DNA of 9,541 nucleotides, from contig RFSU01000085.1 in the NCBI GenBank assembly GCA_009923795.1, forward strand, positions 1 to 9,541. Direction: 5' to 3'. Below are positions 1-6,090 of this stretch, piece after piece. The notes below the pieces were generated by a model. That model was not told the origin of the DNA. It did not search any database and saw only the letters and a program-made list of their open reading frames with translations. Positions within the stretch are counted from its first letter, which is position 1. Each line of letters starts with the position of its first letter. Source of the DNA: Sphingomonadaceae bacterium. GTDB lineage: Bacteria > Pseudomonadota > Alphaproteobacteria > Sphingomonadales > Sphingomonadaceae. The translations under genes and the position numbers were made by a program.

Positions 1-644
1 CCGCCGTTCTGCCCGCCACCGTCTCCGGCGTGTTCATCAATTCGGGCCAGAGCTGCATCTCACCCGCGCGCATTCTTGTCCATAAGGATCAGGAAGCCGA
101 AGCCGTCAGCGTCATCAAGAATTTGATGGCCAGCGTCCCGGTTGGCGATCCCTTGCAGGAAGGTGGGCATATCGGCCCCGTCGTCAACAAGACACAATAT
201 GAAAAAATCCAAGGCCTGATCCAATCCGGCATTGATGAAGGCGCCACGCTGGAAACAGGTGGAACGGGCCTGCCCGCCAACGTCAATCGCGGCTATTATG
301 TAAAGCCAACCGTCTTTTCAGGCGTAACGCCCGACATGCGGATCGCGCGTGAAGAAATCTTCGGCCCGGTCGCCGCTGTGATGACCTATGCGGATTTGGA
401 TGAAGCGATCGAAATTGCCAATGACACCGAATATGGTCTGTCGGCGGTGATCTCTGGCGATCCGGCCAAGGCGGCCAGCGTTGCGCCCAAGCTTCGGGCG
501 GGTATGGTGGCCATCAACGCATGGGGCCCAACCCCCGGCACGCCGTTTGGCGGCTATAAGCAATCGGGCAATGGGCGCGAAGGCGGCCTTTTTGGTCTGA
601 AGGACTTTATGGAAGTCAAATCGATCAGCGGCCTGCCTGCCTAA
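1..644 (+). CDS. Aldehyde dehydrogenase family protein, C-terminal part (5' end outside window)
   Basis: NAD(P)-dependent oxidation of an aldehyde to the acid, in the cytoplasm. The reading frame is open from base 3 without a start, so the gene begins upstream; 213 codons are visible of a family usually near 470-500 residues. The nucleophile motif NSGQSC places the catalytic Cys at bases 54-56. Further on are EEIFGPV (351-371; its second Glu is the usual cofactor-ribose ligand) and the C-terminal PFGGYKQSGNGREGG signature (543-587). The general-base Glu, normally about 34 residues before the Cys, lies outside the window, so activity cannot be fully judged. The GTG at base 30 is an internal Val, not a start. 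A strong terminator follows the stop. The family is certain; the substrate cannot be read from this fragment. Confidence 0.95.
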   Translation, partial: AVLPATVSGVFINSGQSCISPARILVHKDQEAEAVSVIKNLMASVPVGDPLQEGGHIGPVVNKTQYEKIQGLIQSGIDEGATLETGGTGLPANVNRGYYVKPTVFSGVTPDMRIAREEIFGPVAAVMTYADLDEAIEIANDTEYGLSAVISGDPAKAASVAPKLRAGMVAINAWGPTPGTPFGGYKQSGNGREGGLFGLKDFMEVKSISGLPA

Positions 645-653
645 ACGCTTACT

Positions 654-672
654 GGTTTTTCTGAGAAAAACC
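654..672 (+). other. Small A/U-rich hairpin ahead of the terminator
   Basis: GGTTTTTC (654-661) and GAAAAACC (665-672) are perfect reverse complements around a 3-base loop, starting 10 bases after the aldehyde dehydrogenase stop. Its last two bases (671-672) also belong to a competing short helix, CCCCT (671-675) with AGGGG (682-686), which in turn overlaps the left arm of the terminator at 680-709. The pairing is read directly; any regulatory role is inference. Confidence 0.45.
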
Positions 673-679
673 CCTCATT

Positions 680-712
680 AAAGGGGCCATGCGTCGTCAT
701 GGCCCCTTTTTT
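680..712 (+). terminator. Rho-independent terminator after the aldehyde dehydrogenase gene
   Basis: AAAGGGGCCATG (680-691) pairs perfectly with CATGGCCCCTTT (698-709) around the 6-base loop CGTCGT, and a run of six T (707-712) follows. A 12-bp GC-rich stem plus T-tract is a textbook intrinsic terminator. The ATG inside the left arm (689-691) is the upstream candidate start of the next gene, so terminator and coding sequence may overlap. Confidence 0.85.
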
Positions 713-1345
713 ATGCCCGCCCTCCTGCTGCTGGCGCTGGTGCTTGCGGGATGTATTCCCCGTCCCCTTGATCGACATAATGTCCCTCGCCATACGCCGC
801 CCGTGCCCAGCAGCGCTTTGATCCGACAATGCACATCGGATCTGAATCGACTGGGCGCCAAATATAAAGTGCTGCCCGATTATCGCGGGCAAAATGGGTG
901 TTCGGCAATTAACTCTGTTCTGTTGGCCAGTGCCGGGGCGAGCATCACAAATTTGCGCGCCACCCAATGCCCACTCGCCCGCAGCTTTGCCGCCTGGGTG
1001 CGCGGGCCATTGCAACAGGCCGCCCGCGATTTTTATGGGATGCCCGTGGTCCGTGTTGAAACCATGGGCAGCTATGCCTGTCGGCAGGTGCGCGGCGTTG
1101 CCTCCACCAACATGTCTGAACATGCCTATGCCAATGCCATTGATGTGGGCGGCTTTGTTCTGGCCAATGGCCGCCGCATCACGGTTCTGGCGGGCTGGTC
1201 GGCGGGCAATAAAGACGCGCAATTCCTCCGGGAACTGCGCAAATCCGCGTGCAAACGCTTCCAGACCGTCCTCACGCCCGATTATAATGCGGCCCATCGG
1301 GATCATTTCCACTTTGATCTGGGCCGGGGCCCCTATTGCCGCTGA
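689..1345 (+). CDS. Extensin-like C-terminal domain lipoprotein
   Basis: Predicted outer-envelope lipoprotein of 218 residues. The N-terminus MRRHGPFF, a Leu-rich stretch at 11-20 and the lipobox L19-A-G-C22 form a lipoprotein signal. The rest matches the Extensin-like_C family: CPLARSF and the motif SEHAYANAIDVGGF (143-156; H145, D152), then HRDHFHFDLG (203-212). This His/Asp layout recalls the metal site of M15/LAS-type peptidoglycan peptidases, but enzymatic activity is not established for the family as far as I know. Six further Cys (48, 71, 94, 131, 188, 217) suggest disulfides. Start choice: ATG 689 supplies the basic n-region but lies inside the terminator stem, with AAGGGG only 2 bases ahead. 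ATG 713 avoids the stem but leaves an uncharged n-region, MPALLLL. I prefer 689. The LOG gene follows after 26 bp. Confidence 0.85.
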   Translation: MRRHGPFFMPALLLLALVLAGCIPRPLDRHNVPRHTPPVPSSALIRQCTSDLNRLGAKYKVLPDYRGQNGCSAINSVLLASAGASITNLRATQCPLARSFAAWVRGPLQQAARDFYGMPVVRVETMGSYACRQVRGVASTNMSEHAYANAIDVGGFVLANGRRITVLAGWSAGNKDAQFLRELRKSACKRFQTVLTPDYNAAHRDHFHFDLGRGPYCR

Positions 1346-1371
1346 GCCCGCACCCTCCTAGATTAATCCAA

Positions 1372-2217
1372 ATGACAGACAGAAAAATACCCGCACGGGT
1401 CTTCGCGCATGCCGCACAGGATGCGCAAACCGCCAAGAAAAACCTTTCCACCCCGCAAACAAACAGCCCGTCCTATAAGCTTGCCTTTCAGGATGAAGAG
1501 TTTCTGCTGCGCGATGATATGCGGCCCGTCCGCTTCCAATTGGAATTGCAAAAGCCAGAGCTGTTGCTCGATGAGGCCAAAATTGCGTCCACTTTTGTTT
1601 TTTACGGGTCAGCCCGTATTCCAGCGCCCGGCGTCGCCTCTGGCCATGCCGACCCCAAGGTTGCAAAGCGGCTAGAGGCGCTATCCCCTTATTATGACGA
1701 AGCCCGTAAACTGGCCCAAATCACCAGCGGCATTCCGCGCGATGAGCAAGGCTGGCGGCATTTTGTCGTCTGCTCCGGCGGCGGGCCATCGATCATGGAA
1801 GCGGCCAATCGGGGCGCGCATGATTTGCGCGCTGACTCAATTGGCCTCAACGTCGTGCTGCCCCATGAGCAAATGCCCAACAGCTATGTGACGCCAGAGC
1901 TCAGTTTTCAGTTTCACTATTTCGCGCTGCGCAAAATGCATTTTCTATTGCGCGCCCGGGGCGTTGCCATTTTCCCCGGCGGATTTGGCACCTTTGATGA
2001 AATGTTTGAGCTGTTGACGCTCATCCAGACGGGCAAGGTCAAGCCGATCCCAGTCCTGCTCTTTGGTCGCGCCTTTTGGGAAGATGTGGTCGATTTCCAA
2101 GCCTTGGTCGATCATGGGGTCATCGCCAAGCGGGATTTAAGCCTGTTTCGCTATGTCGAAACAGCCGAGGAAGCTTGGGCGCATGTCCGCACCTTTTATG
2201 AGGCCGATAGCCTATAA
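1372..2217 (+). CDS. LOG family protein (TIGR00730-like, Rossmann fold; putative nucleotide phosphoribohydrolase)
   Basis: A 281-residue cytoplasmic protein. Characterised LOG proteins remove ribose-5-phosphate from cytokinin riboside monophosphates or other nucleoside monophosphates. Hallmarks: the nucleotide-binding GGGPSIMEAANRGA (136-149), the R187-K188 pair of the catalytic region (LRKMHF) and PGGFGTFDE (202-210), the LOG signature PGGxGTxxE. About 70 N-terminal residues precede the Rossmann core, so this is the longer LOG type, not the short cytokinin-activating form of around 190 residues. The frame is open back to a TTG at 1336 that overlaps the preceding gene. I chose ATG 1372 because MTDRKIPARVF looks like a native N-terminus and gives 26 bp spacing, though no good Shine-Dalgarno is visible there. 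It is probably co-transcribed with the extensin-like gene. True substrate unknown. Confidence 0.9.
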   Translation: MTDRKIPARVFAHAAQDAQTAKKNLSTPQTNSPSYKLAFQDEEFLLRDDMRPVRFQLELQKPELLLDEAKIASTFVFYGSARIPAPGVASGHADPKVAKRLEALSPYYDEARKLAQITSGIPRDEQGWRHFVVCSGGGPSIMEAANRGAHDLRADSIGLNVVLPHEQMPNSYVTPELSFQFHYFALRKMHFLLRARGVAIFPGGFGTFDEMFELLTLIQTGKVKPIPVLLFGRAFWEDVVDFQALVDHGVIAKRDLSLFRYVETAEEAWAHVRTFYEADSL

Positions 2218-2218
2218 G

Positions 2219-2250
2219 AAAAAAGGCCCGGATTGCTCCGAGCCTTTTTC
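2219..2250. terminator. Bidirectional intrinsic terminator between convergent LOG and cytochrome c genes
   Basis: AAAAAGGC (2220-2227) pairs with GCCTTTTT (2242-2249). Inside, CGGA (2229-2232) pairs with TCCG (2237-2240) around the loop TTGC, leaving one C/A mismatch. The T-run serves the plus strand (LOG gene, stop at 2217) and the A-run becomes a U-tract on the minus strand (cytochrome gene, stop at 2270). Confidence 0.85.
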
Positions 2251-2269
2251 GCTAAAATGGCCGCAAGGC

Positions 2270-2896
2270 TTATTTGGCAGCAGGGGCCGGGGCCGCTGCA
2301 TTGCCGTCCGCAAGCGCTGCTGCGTTGGCTGCTTCCGCTTCAGCTGGTGCTGCGTCCGCAGCTGGGGCTGGCGGCAGCGGCAGATTTGAACCCTGCGCGT
2401 TCATATAGGCAATCAAATTAGCCCGGTCTTCCGGTTTGGACAGGCCGGCAAAGCTCATCTTCGTGCCATCAGCGAACTTCTTGGGGCTTTTCAGCCAAAG
2501 GTTCATCGAGTCGAAGTCCCACTTGCCGCCATGGCCCGCCAATGCCGCAGAAAAGGCGTACCCCGCCTTACCCTTGCCGATTTCTTCACCCATGGTCGCC
2601 CACAGGTTCGGGCCAATGCCATTGGCACCACCTTGATTGATCGTGTGGCAGGATGCGCATTTTTTGAAAACTTCTGCACCCTTTGTGACGTCGGCTGTTT
2701 GGATCAGCAGCGCAATGGGCGGTTCTGCCGCCGCGCCGCCTTCACCGCTGCCTTCTGCGCTTGCAACTTCAAAGCCGCCGGCCTCAACCGGATGGTGCTT
2801 AAACATCTCGCCCGTCACGATTGTCGCACCCAGTGCAACAATGCCTGCTGCCAGCGTCCATCCAGCGATGGTGTTGAATTGATCGCTATCGCTCAT
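2270..2896 (-). CDS. Membrane-anchored class I c-type cytochrome
   Basis: Electron carrier of 208 residues facing the periplasm. Residues 10-29 (IAGWTLAAGIVALGATIVTG) form one membrane segment with no clear cleavage site, so probably an uncleaved anchor. The heme-binding CASCH is at C80-C83-H84, and the sixth ligand is probably M147 in GTKMSFAGL. The insertions resemble cytochrome c2 / c552 (CycM-type), which carry electrons from the bc1 complex to terminal oxidases. Between anchor and heme domain lies a Gly/Ala/Glu linker (about 40-60). After the domain comes an unusual low-complexity tail of about 35 residues (174-208) made mainly of Ala, Pro, Glu and Asp. The start ATG at 2896 has AGGGG about 12 bases upstream, a loose fit. 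Divergent from pheA, a pairing I recall in other alphaproteobacteria. Confidence 0.92.
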   Translation of the reverse strand: MSDSDQFNTIAGWTLAAGIVALGATIVTGEMFKHHPVEAGGFEVASAEGSGEGGAAAEPPIALLIQTADVTKGAEVFKKCASCHTINQGGANGIGPNLWATMGEEIGKGKAGYAFSAALAGHGGKWDFDSMNLWLKSPKKFADGTKMSFAGLSKPEDRANLIAYMNAQGSNLPLPPAPAADAAPAEAEAANAAALADGNAAAPAPAAK

Positions 2897-3018
2897 GCCC
2901 GTTGAAACCCCTGATCATATGGTCGGTGTTTTGGAATCGCCTGCGCCTTAGCCTTGCCAGCCGCGCATCGCAAGCATGCTTGCAGCATTGATCACCTCCC
3001 CTTAAGCGGAATTCCAAG
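2897..3018. promoter_or_regulatory. Divergent intergenic region between the cytochrome c and pheA genes
   Basis: These 122 bases must hold signals for both genes unless their promoters lie in coding sequence. Visible elements: a minus-strand TATGAT (plus-strand ATCATA, 2914-2919), a possible -10 for the cytochrome gene but without a convincing -35; TTGCCA (2954-2959), a possible plus-strand -35 without a clean -10 at normal spacing; and the palindrome at 2970-2983. For pheA, GCGGA (3006-3010) lies 8 bases before the ATG and can serve as ribosome-binding site. The promoter calls are weak. Confidence 0.4.
2970..2983. repeat. 14-bp perfect palindrome GCAAGCATGCTTGC, possible operator
   Basis: The sequence equals its own reverse complement over all 14 bases; the symmetry breaks at 2969/2984. 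It sits 36 bp before the pheA start and 74 bp before the cytochrome start, a typical place for a homodimeric repressor or activator. With no loop it is a poor RNA hairpin, which favours a DNA-level site. I do not recognise the binding protein. Confidence 0.4.
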
Positions 3019-3909
3019 ATGAACCGATATCCTGCCCCCGCCCAGCCCATTGTTGCCGCCATGCTTGAGGCTGCGGCCAAGGCCCCAGCCCGTGCCGTCG
3101 CCTTTCAGGGCGCGCCGGGCGCCAATTCGCATATTGCCGTGCTTCAGGATCAGCCGGACGCCCTGCCCGTGCCTTGTTATAGCTTTGAAGATGCCATTGA
3201 CGCCGTGCGCGATGGGCAGGCAGACAGCGCCCTCATCCCCATTGAAAACTCCCTGCATGGGCGCGTTGCCGATATTCATTTTCTGCTGCCAGAATCGGGC
3301 CTTGTCATCACGGGCGAATTTTTTCTGCCGATCAAATATGCGCTGATGGGCACAGGCAGGCTGGAAGATGTCCGTCAAGCGATCAGCCACCCCCAAGCCT
3401 TGGGCCAGTGCCGCAAATGGCTGCGCGCCCGTGCGATTGACCCCGTGCCCTTCCCGGATACGGCGGGGGCCGCTGCCCGCGCAGTTGAGCTGAATGATCC
3501 CTCGATCGCTGCCGTTGCGCCGCTTGGCGCGGCAGAGATTTATGGCCTCACGACATTGGCAGAGGCGCTGGAAGATTCAGACGATAATATGACCCGCTTT
3601 GTCCGCCTCGCGCGGTCGGGCGCGGCCGCCCCCAATGAAGGGCTGGTCATCACCAGCTTCATCTTTGAGGTGAAGAATGTGCCCGCCGCGCTTTACAAAG
3701 CCTTGGGTGGCTTTGCGACCAACGGCGTCAATATGACCAAGCTGGAAAGCTATCAGCGCGGGGCGAGTTTTTCTGCAACCACCTTCTTTGCCGATGTTGT
3801 TGGCCACCCCGATGATCCGGCCGTCGCCCGCGCATTGGAAGAACTGAGCTTCTACTCCCGCTCGCTGCGCATGCTGGGCACCTATAAGCAGGCCCGGCCG
3901 CGCGGCTAA
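3019..3909 (+). CDS. pheA: Prephenate dehydratase
   Basis: Converts prephenate to phenylpyruvate, the committed step to phenylalanine, in the cytoplasm. The 296-residue length fits the monofunctional type with a dehydratase domain plus C-terminal ACT domain; there is no chorismate mutase domain. Visible motifs: AFQGAPGANSH (28-38), PIENS (74-78), SHPQAL (123-128) and the catalytic NMTRF (190-194; T192). The ACT domain (about 210-290) carries GVNMTKLES (236-244), the region where phenylalanine binds for feedback control; the usual ESRP reads ESYQ here. About 25 residues precede the core, AP-rich and without a signal peptide. GCGGA at 3006-3010 supports the start. Only 5 bp separate its stop from that of the convergent nudC, and I see no terminator there. 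Confidence 0.95.
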   Translation: MNRYPAPAQPIVAAMLEAAAKAPARAVAFQGAPGANSHIAVLQDQPDALPVPCYSFEDAIDAVRDGQADSALIPIENSLHGRVADIHFLLPESGLVITGEFFLPIKYALMGTGRLEDVRQAISHPQALGQCRKWLRARAIDPVPFPDTAGAAARAVELNDPSIAAVAPLGAAEIYGLTTLAEALEDSDDNMTRFVRLARSGAAAPNEGLVITSFIFEVKNVPAALYKALGGFATNGVNMTKLESYQRGASFSATTFFADVVGHPDDPAVARALEELSFYSRSLRMLGTYKQARPRG

Positions 3910-3914
3910 GGATC

Positions 3915-4793
3915 TCAGCCTGAAGGCTCCGCCACCCAGCGGTGGAACAAGGTGCTGGCAATGGCAAAGGGTGGGGGCGCGTTAAAGTTTTTGTCCGGCG
4001 CATCCTTGAGGGCGGCCAAAACTTCCTCTCGCGACACCCAGCGGGCATCTTCCAATTCCTTGGTATCAATTGTGAGCGTGTCGTCCAGTGCCTCTGCCAC
4101 ACAGGCAATCATCAATTGCGACCCGCCAAAGGGCCAAGGCTGGCTCACGACATAGCGCACAGCGCCACAGCGTACGCCCGCTTCTTCAAAAATTTCCCGG
4201 CGCACAGCTTCTTCAACGCTTTCGCCCGGCTCTAAAAAGCCTGCGAGTGCAGAATAATTGCCCTGCGGCCATGCCGCCTGCCGCCCGACCAGCACGCGAC
4301 CCTGATATTCAGCCAGCATGATGACGACAGGGTCAGTGCGGGGGAAATGTTCCTTCCCACAGCCCCCACAGACACGCCCCCAGCCTGCGCGAAAAACCTT
4401 GGTCTCCCCGCCGCACTGGCCACAGAAGCGATGGCCATTATGCCAATCAATCAGGCTGCGCGCCGTGCCGTAAATCGCGGCTTCTTCCGCAGGCAGGCTC
4501 GCCAACGCACGCCAGATTGCGGGGGAACGATGCGCCCCACCCTGCCCAGATGTGATGGGCGCAAAATGCGGCTTAGCGTCGTGCAGGCCGAGCAGGATCA
4601 GTTCGACCTCAAGCGACACCTCGGCCATGCTGTGCCAAACCAGCCGCCCTTCGGCCGACAGACGCGGGTCAAGCCCATCCAGCCCCAAAACCCGCCCGCG
4701 CCAATCATTGAGAAGCGCGGTGACCGCGTCCGCATCGCTGCGAATATGGTCAACGCGGTCCAGTGGCGACCCTGTAAAGCCGGGGGCCATCAT
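3915..4793 (-). CDS. nudC: NAD(+)/NADH pyrophosphatase (Nudix), NudC type
   Basis: Hydrolyses NADH to NMNH and AMP; in E. coli, NudC also removes NAD caps from RNA 5' ends. 292 residues. Domain order: N-terminal NudC-specific region (1-115), zinc ribbon with C124/C127 and C142/C145 (CGQC, CGGC), then the Nudix box at 185-207 (GFLEPGESVEEAVRREIFEEAGV), which fits GX5EX7REUXEEXGU. The NudC signature after it reads SQPWPFGGS (217-225) where SQPWPFPxS is usual, so a Pro is replaced by Gly. Start: the frame is open upstream into the preceding gene, but ATG 4793 shares one base with that gene's TGA (TGATG), a classic translational-coupling junction; a second ATG follows directly. No strong Shine-Dalgarno is seen, in keeping with coupling. 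Third gene of the mutY run. Confidence 0.93.
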   Translation of the reverse strand: MMAPGFTGSPLDRVDHIRSDADAVTALLNDWRGRVLGLDGLDPRLSAEGRLVWHSMAEVSLEVELILLGLHDAKPHFAPITSGQGGAHRSPAIWRALASLPAEEAAIYGTARSLIDWHNGHRFCGQCGGETKVFRAGWGRVCGGCGKEHFPRTDPVVIMLAEYQGRVLVGRQAAWPQGNYSALAGFLEPGESVEEAVRREIFEEAGVRCGAVRYVVSQPWPFGGSQLMIACVAEALDDTLTIDTKELEDARWVSREEVLAALKDAPDKNFNAPPPFAIASTLFHRWVAEPSG

Positions 4794-6076
4794 CAGACCG
4801 ACAGGCTTTGATAAACGGCTTTGCCAAAGCTTTCGGTAAAAGGCTGGTTCCCCATTGTCATAATCTGCGACCAGCCAGAGGCGCGGATGCCGCGTGTCCG
4901 ATCCACCCAGCCAATGGTGGAGGCCGCACCCCCCCAACCAAAGGTGCCAAGGCCTTCCCCATTGTCGCGCGGGGCAATTGTCACGCGTCCGCCAGCGCCA
5001 AAGCCCTGACCTTTGACAAAGCTCTCCATGCGCGCGCCGGGCGGGGCAAGATTGGACATGGCAAGCCGTGCCGTCTCAACCTTCATGATGCGCCGATCGC
5101 CAATGGCGCCTTCGCCCATCAACATGGCGAGGAAGCGATCATAATCGCGCGGGCTGGTGACAAGGCCCGCTCCGCCAAAGGGAAAGGCTGGCTTGTCAAA
5201 AAAGACGCTGTCCGTGCCCGGATCAATCGGGAAGGTGCCAAAGGGCGCGCCGAAATAATTGGTCGTCAGGCGCTTCATCTCGCTTTGCGGCACCTGAAAC
5301 CAAGTGCTGGTCATACCCAAGGGCGCAAAGATGCGCTGCTGCAGAAAGGCGTCGAACGACATGCCGCTGGCCAGTTCAATGATCCTGCCCAGCAGATCAA
5401 GGCTGACCGAATAGCTCCACACCGTTCCCGGATCGGCTACCAACGGCAAGGTCGCCAGTCGATCAGCAAATTCGGCAAGGCTGGGGGCCGTCGGCACATT
5501 GGGCTGGCCCGGCAGCGGCCTGCGCGAGGCAGAAGCGGGTGTAATGCCCAGCTTCACATAGGCATCGAGCAACGGGCCTTTGGTCACAATTGTATAGCCC
5601 AAACCCGCTGTGTGGGTGAGCAGATTGCGGATCGTAATCGGGCCGGATGCGGCCCGCGCGTCCAGGCTCTTTTCCGGATCGGTCAGAACGCGGGGGTTGG
5701 CAAAACCGGGCAGAAAATCAGCAATATTCTGATCAAGCTTCAGCTTGCCATCCTCAATCAACATCATCGCGGCCATGCCCGTAATCGGCTTGGTCATGGA
5801 ATAGGCGCGGAAGAGCGAGTCTTCCGCCACGGGGGCTGGATTGTCAAAAGCCAGCGCGCCGGTTGAGAGGAAAATGGGCGCCTCTGTCCCCCGGCCAATG
5901 GCGGCCACAGCACCGGGCACATATTTGCTGTCAATAAAGCCCTGCATCGTCTGCTGCACCGGGCCCCAGGCAAGCGGCCCGGTCTGCGCGGCGCGCAAGC
6001 TGGCGGGGAGGCTCGCAAAGCCCGCCGCAAAGGCCGATGCGCTCAAAAAATGGCGGCGATTCAGGTTAATCGTCAT
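4793..6076 (-). CDS. Serine hydrolase, beta-lactamase class C / family VIII esterase type, Tat signal
   Basis: A 427-residue exported hydrolase of the Beta-lactamase (PF00144) family. The N-terminus NRRHFLSASAFAAGF has the RRxFL pattern of a twin-arginine signal, with cleavage probable around residues 28-31. Catalytic pieces: S93-M-T-K96 (SxxK nucleophile and base), Y222-S-V (second-motif Tyr) and W381-G-G in place of the KTG box, as in EstB-like family VIII carboxylesterases. An esterase, or an enzyme acting on small esters or amides, is therefore more likely than a true beta-lactamase; the substrate is unknown. The start ATG at 6076 follows the mutY stop after 6 bp and is preceded by a very good Shine-Dalgarno partly inside mutY. 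The stop overlaps the nudC start. A long open frame on the opposite strand inside the gene is a shadow. Confidence 0.92.
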   Translation of the reverse strand: MTINLNRRHFLSASAFAAGFASLPASLRAAQTGPLAWGPVQQTMQGFIDSKYVPGAVAAIGRGTEAPIFLSTGALAFDNPAPVAEDSLFRAYSMTKPITGMAAMMLIEDGKLKLDQNIADFLPGFANPRVLTDPEKSLDARAASGPITIRNLLTHTAGLGYTIVTKGPLLDAYVKLGITPASASRRPLPGQPNVPTAPSLAEFADRLATLPLVADPGTVWSYSVSLDLLGRIIELASGMSFDAFLQQRIFAPLGMTSTWFQVPQSEMKRLTTNYFGAPFGTFPIDPGTDSVFFDKPAFPFGGAGLVTSPRDYDRFLAMLMGEGAIGDRRIMKVETARLAMSNLAPPGARMESFVKGQGFGAGGRVTIAPRDNGEGLGTFGWGGAASTIGWVDRTRGIRASGWSQIMTMGNQPFTESFGKAVYQSLSV

Positions 6077-6079
6077 AAA

Positions 6080-6090
6080 TCCTTATCCTT
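6080..6090 (-). promoter_or_regulatory. Doubled Shine-Dalgarno for the serine hydrolase gene
   Basis: On the minus strand the sequence AAGGATAAGGA lies 3 bases before the ATG at 6076. It contains two AAGGA units, at spacings of 9 and 3 bases, and overlaps the last codons and TAA stop of mutY. The 9-base unit is well placed; ribosomes finishing mutY could reinitiate here. Confidence 0.6.

Noticed and set aside
641..1312. Minus-strand open frame opposite the extensin-like gene
   Set aside because: The plus strand has a lipobox and the HRDHFHFDLG motif, while the minus translation has no recognisable feature.
1336..1371. TTG 1336 as start of the LOG gene
   Set aside because: It would add 12 Pro-rich residues and overlap the previous gene by 10 bp; ATG 1372 gives a natural N-terminus, though the weak SD there leaves slight doubt.
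3001..3015. Palindromes CTTAAG and GGAATTCC before pheA as operators
   Set aside because: At 6 and 8 bases they are expected by chance, and GGA there is better explained as part of the ribosome-binding site.
3917..3928. Small hairpin AGCC-TGAA-GGCT at the pheA/nudC junction as a terminator
   Set aside because: Only 4 bp of stem and no T-run on either side.
4794..4937. Upstream start for nudC at 4937
   Set aside because: The added 48 codons lie wholly inside the serine hydrolase gene in another frame, and the TGATG junction at 4793 explains initiation.
4808..5866. Long plus-strand open frame of about 350 codons opposite the serine hydrolase gene
   Set aside because: It is the antisense of a gene with clear catalytic motifs; its translation is rich in Arg, His, Gly and Ala without any recognisable domain, as expected from GC-rich codon bias.
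4793..6076. Antibiotic-resistance beta-lactamase
   Set aside because: The KTG box is replaced by WGG and the motif set fits family VIII esterases; nothing else around suggests resistance.
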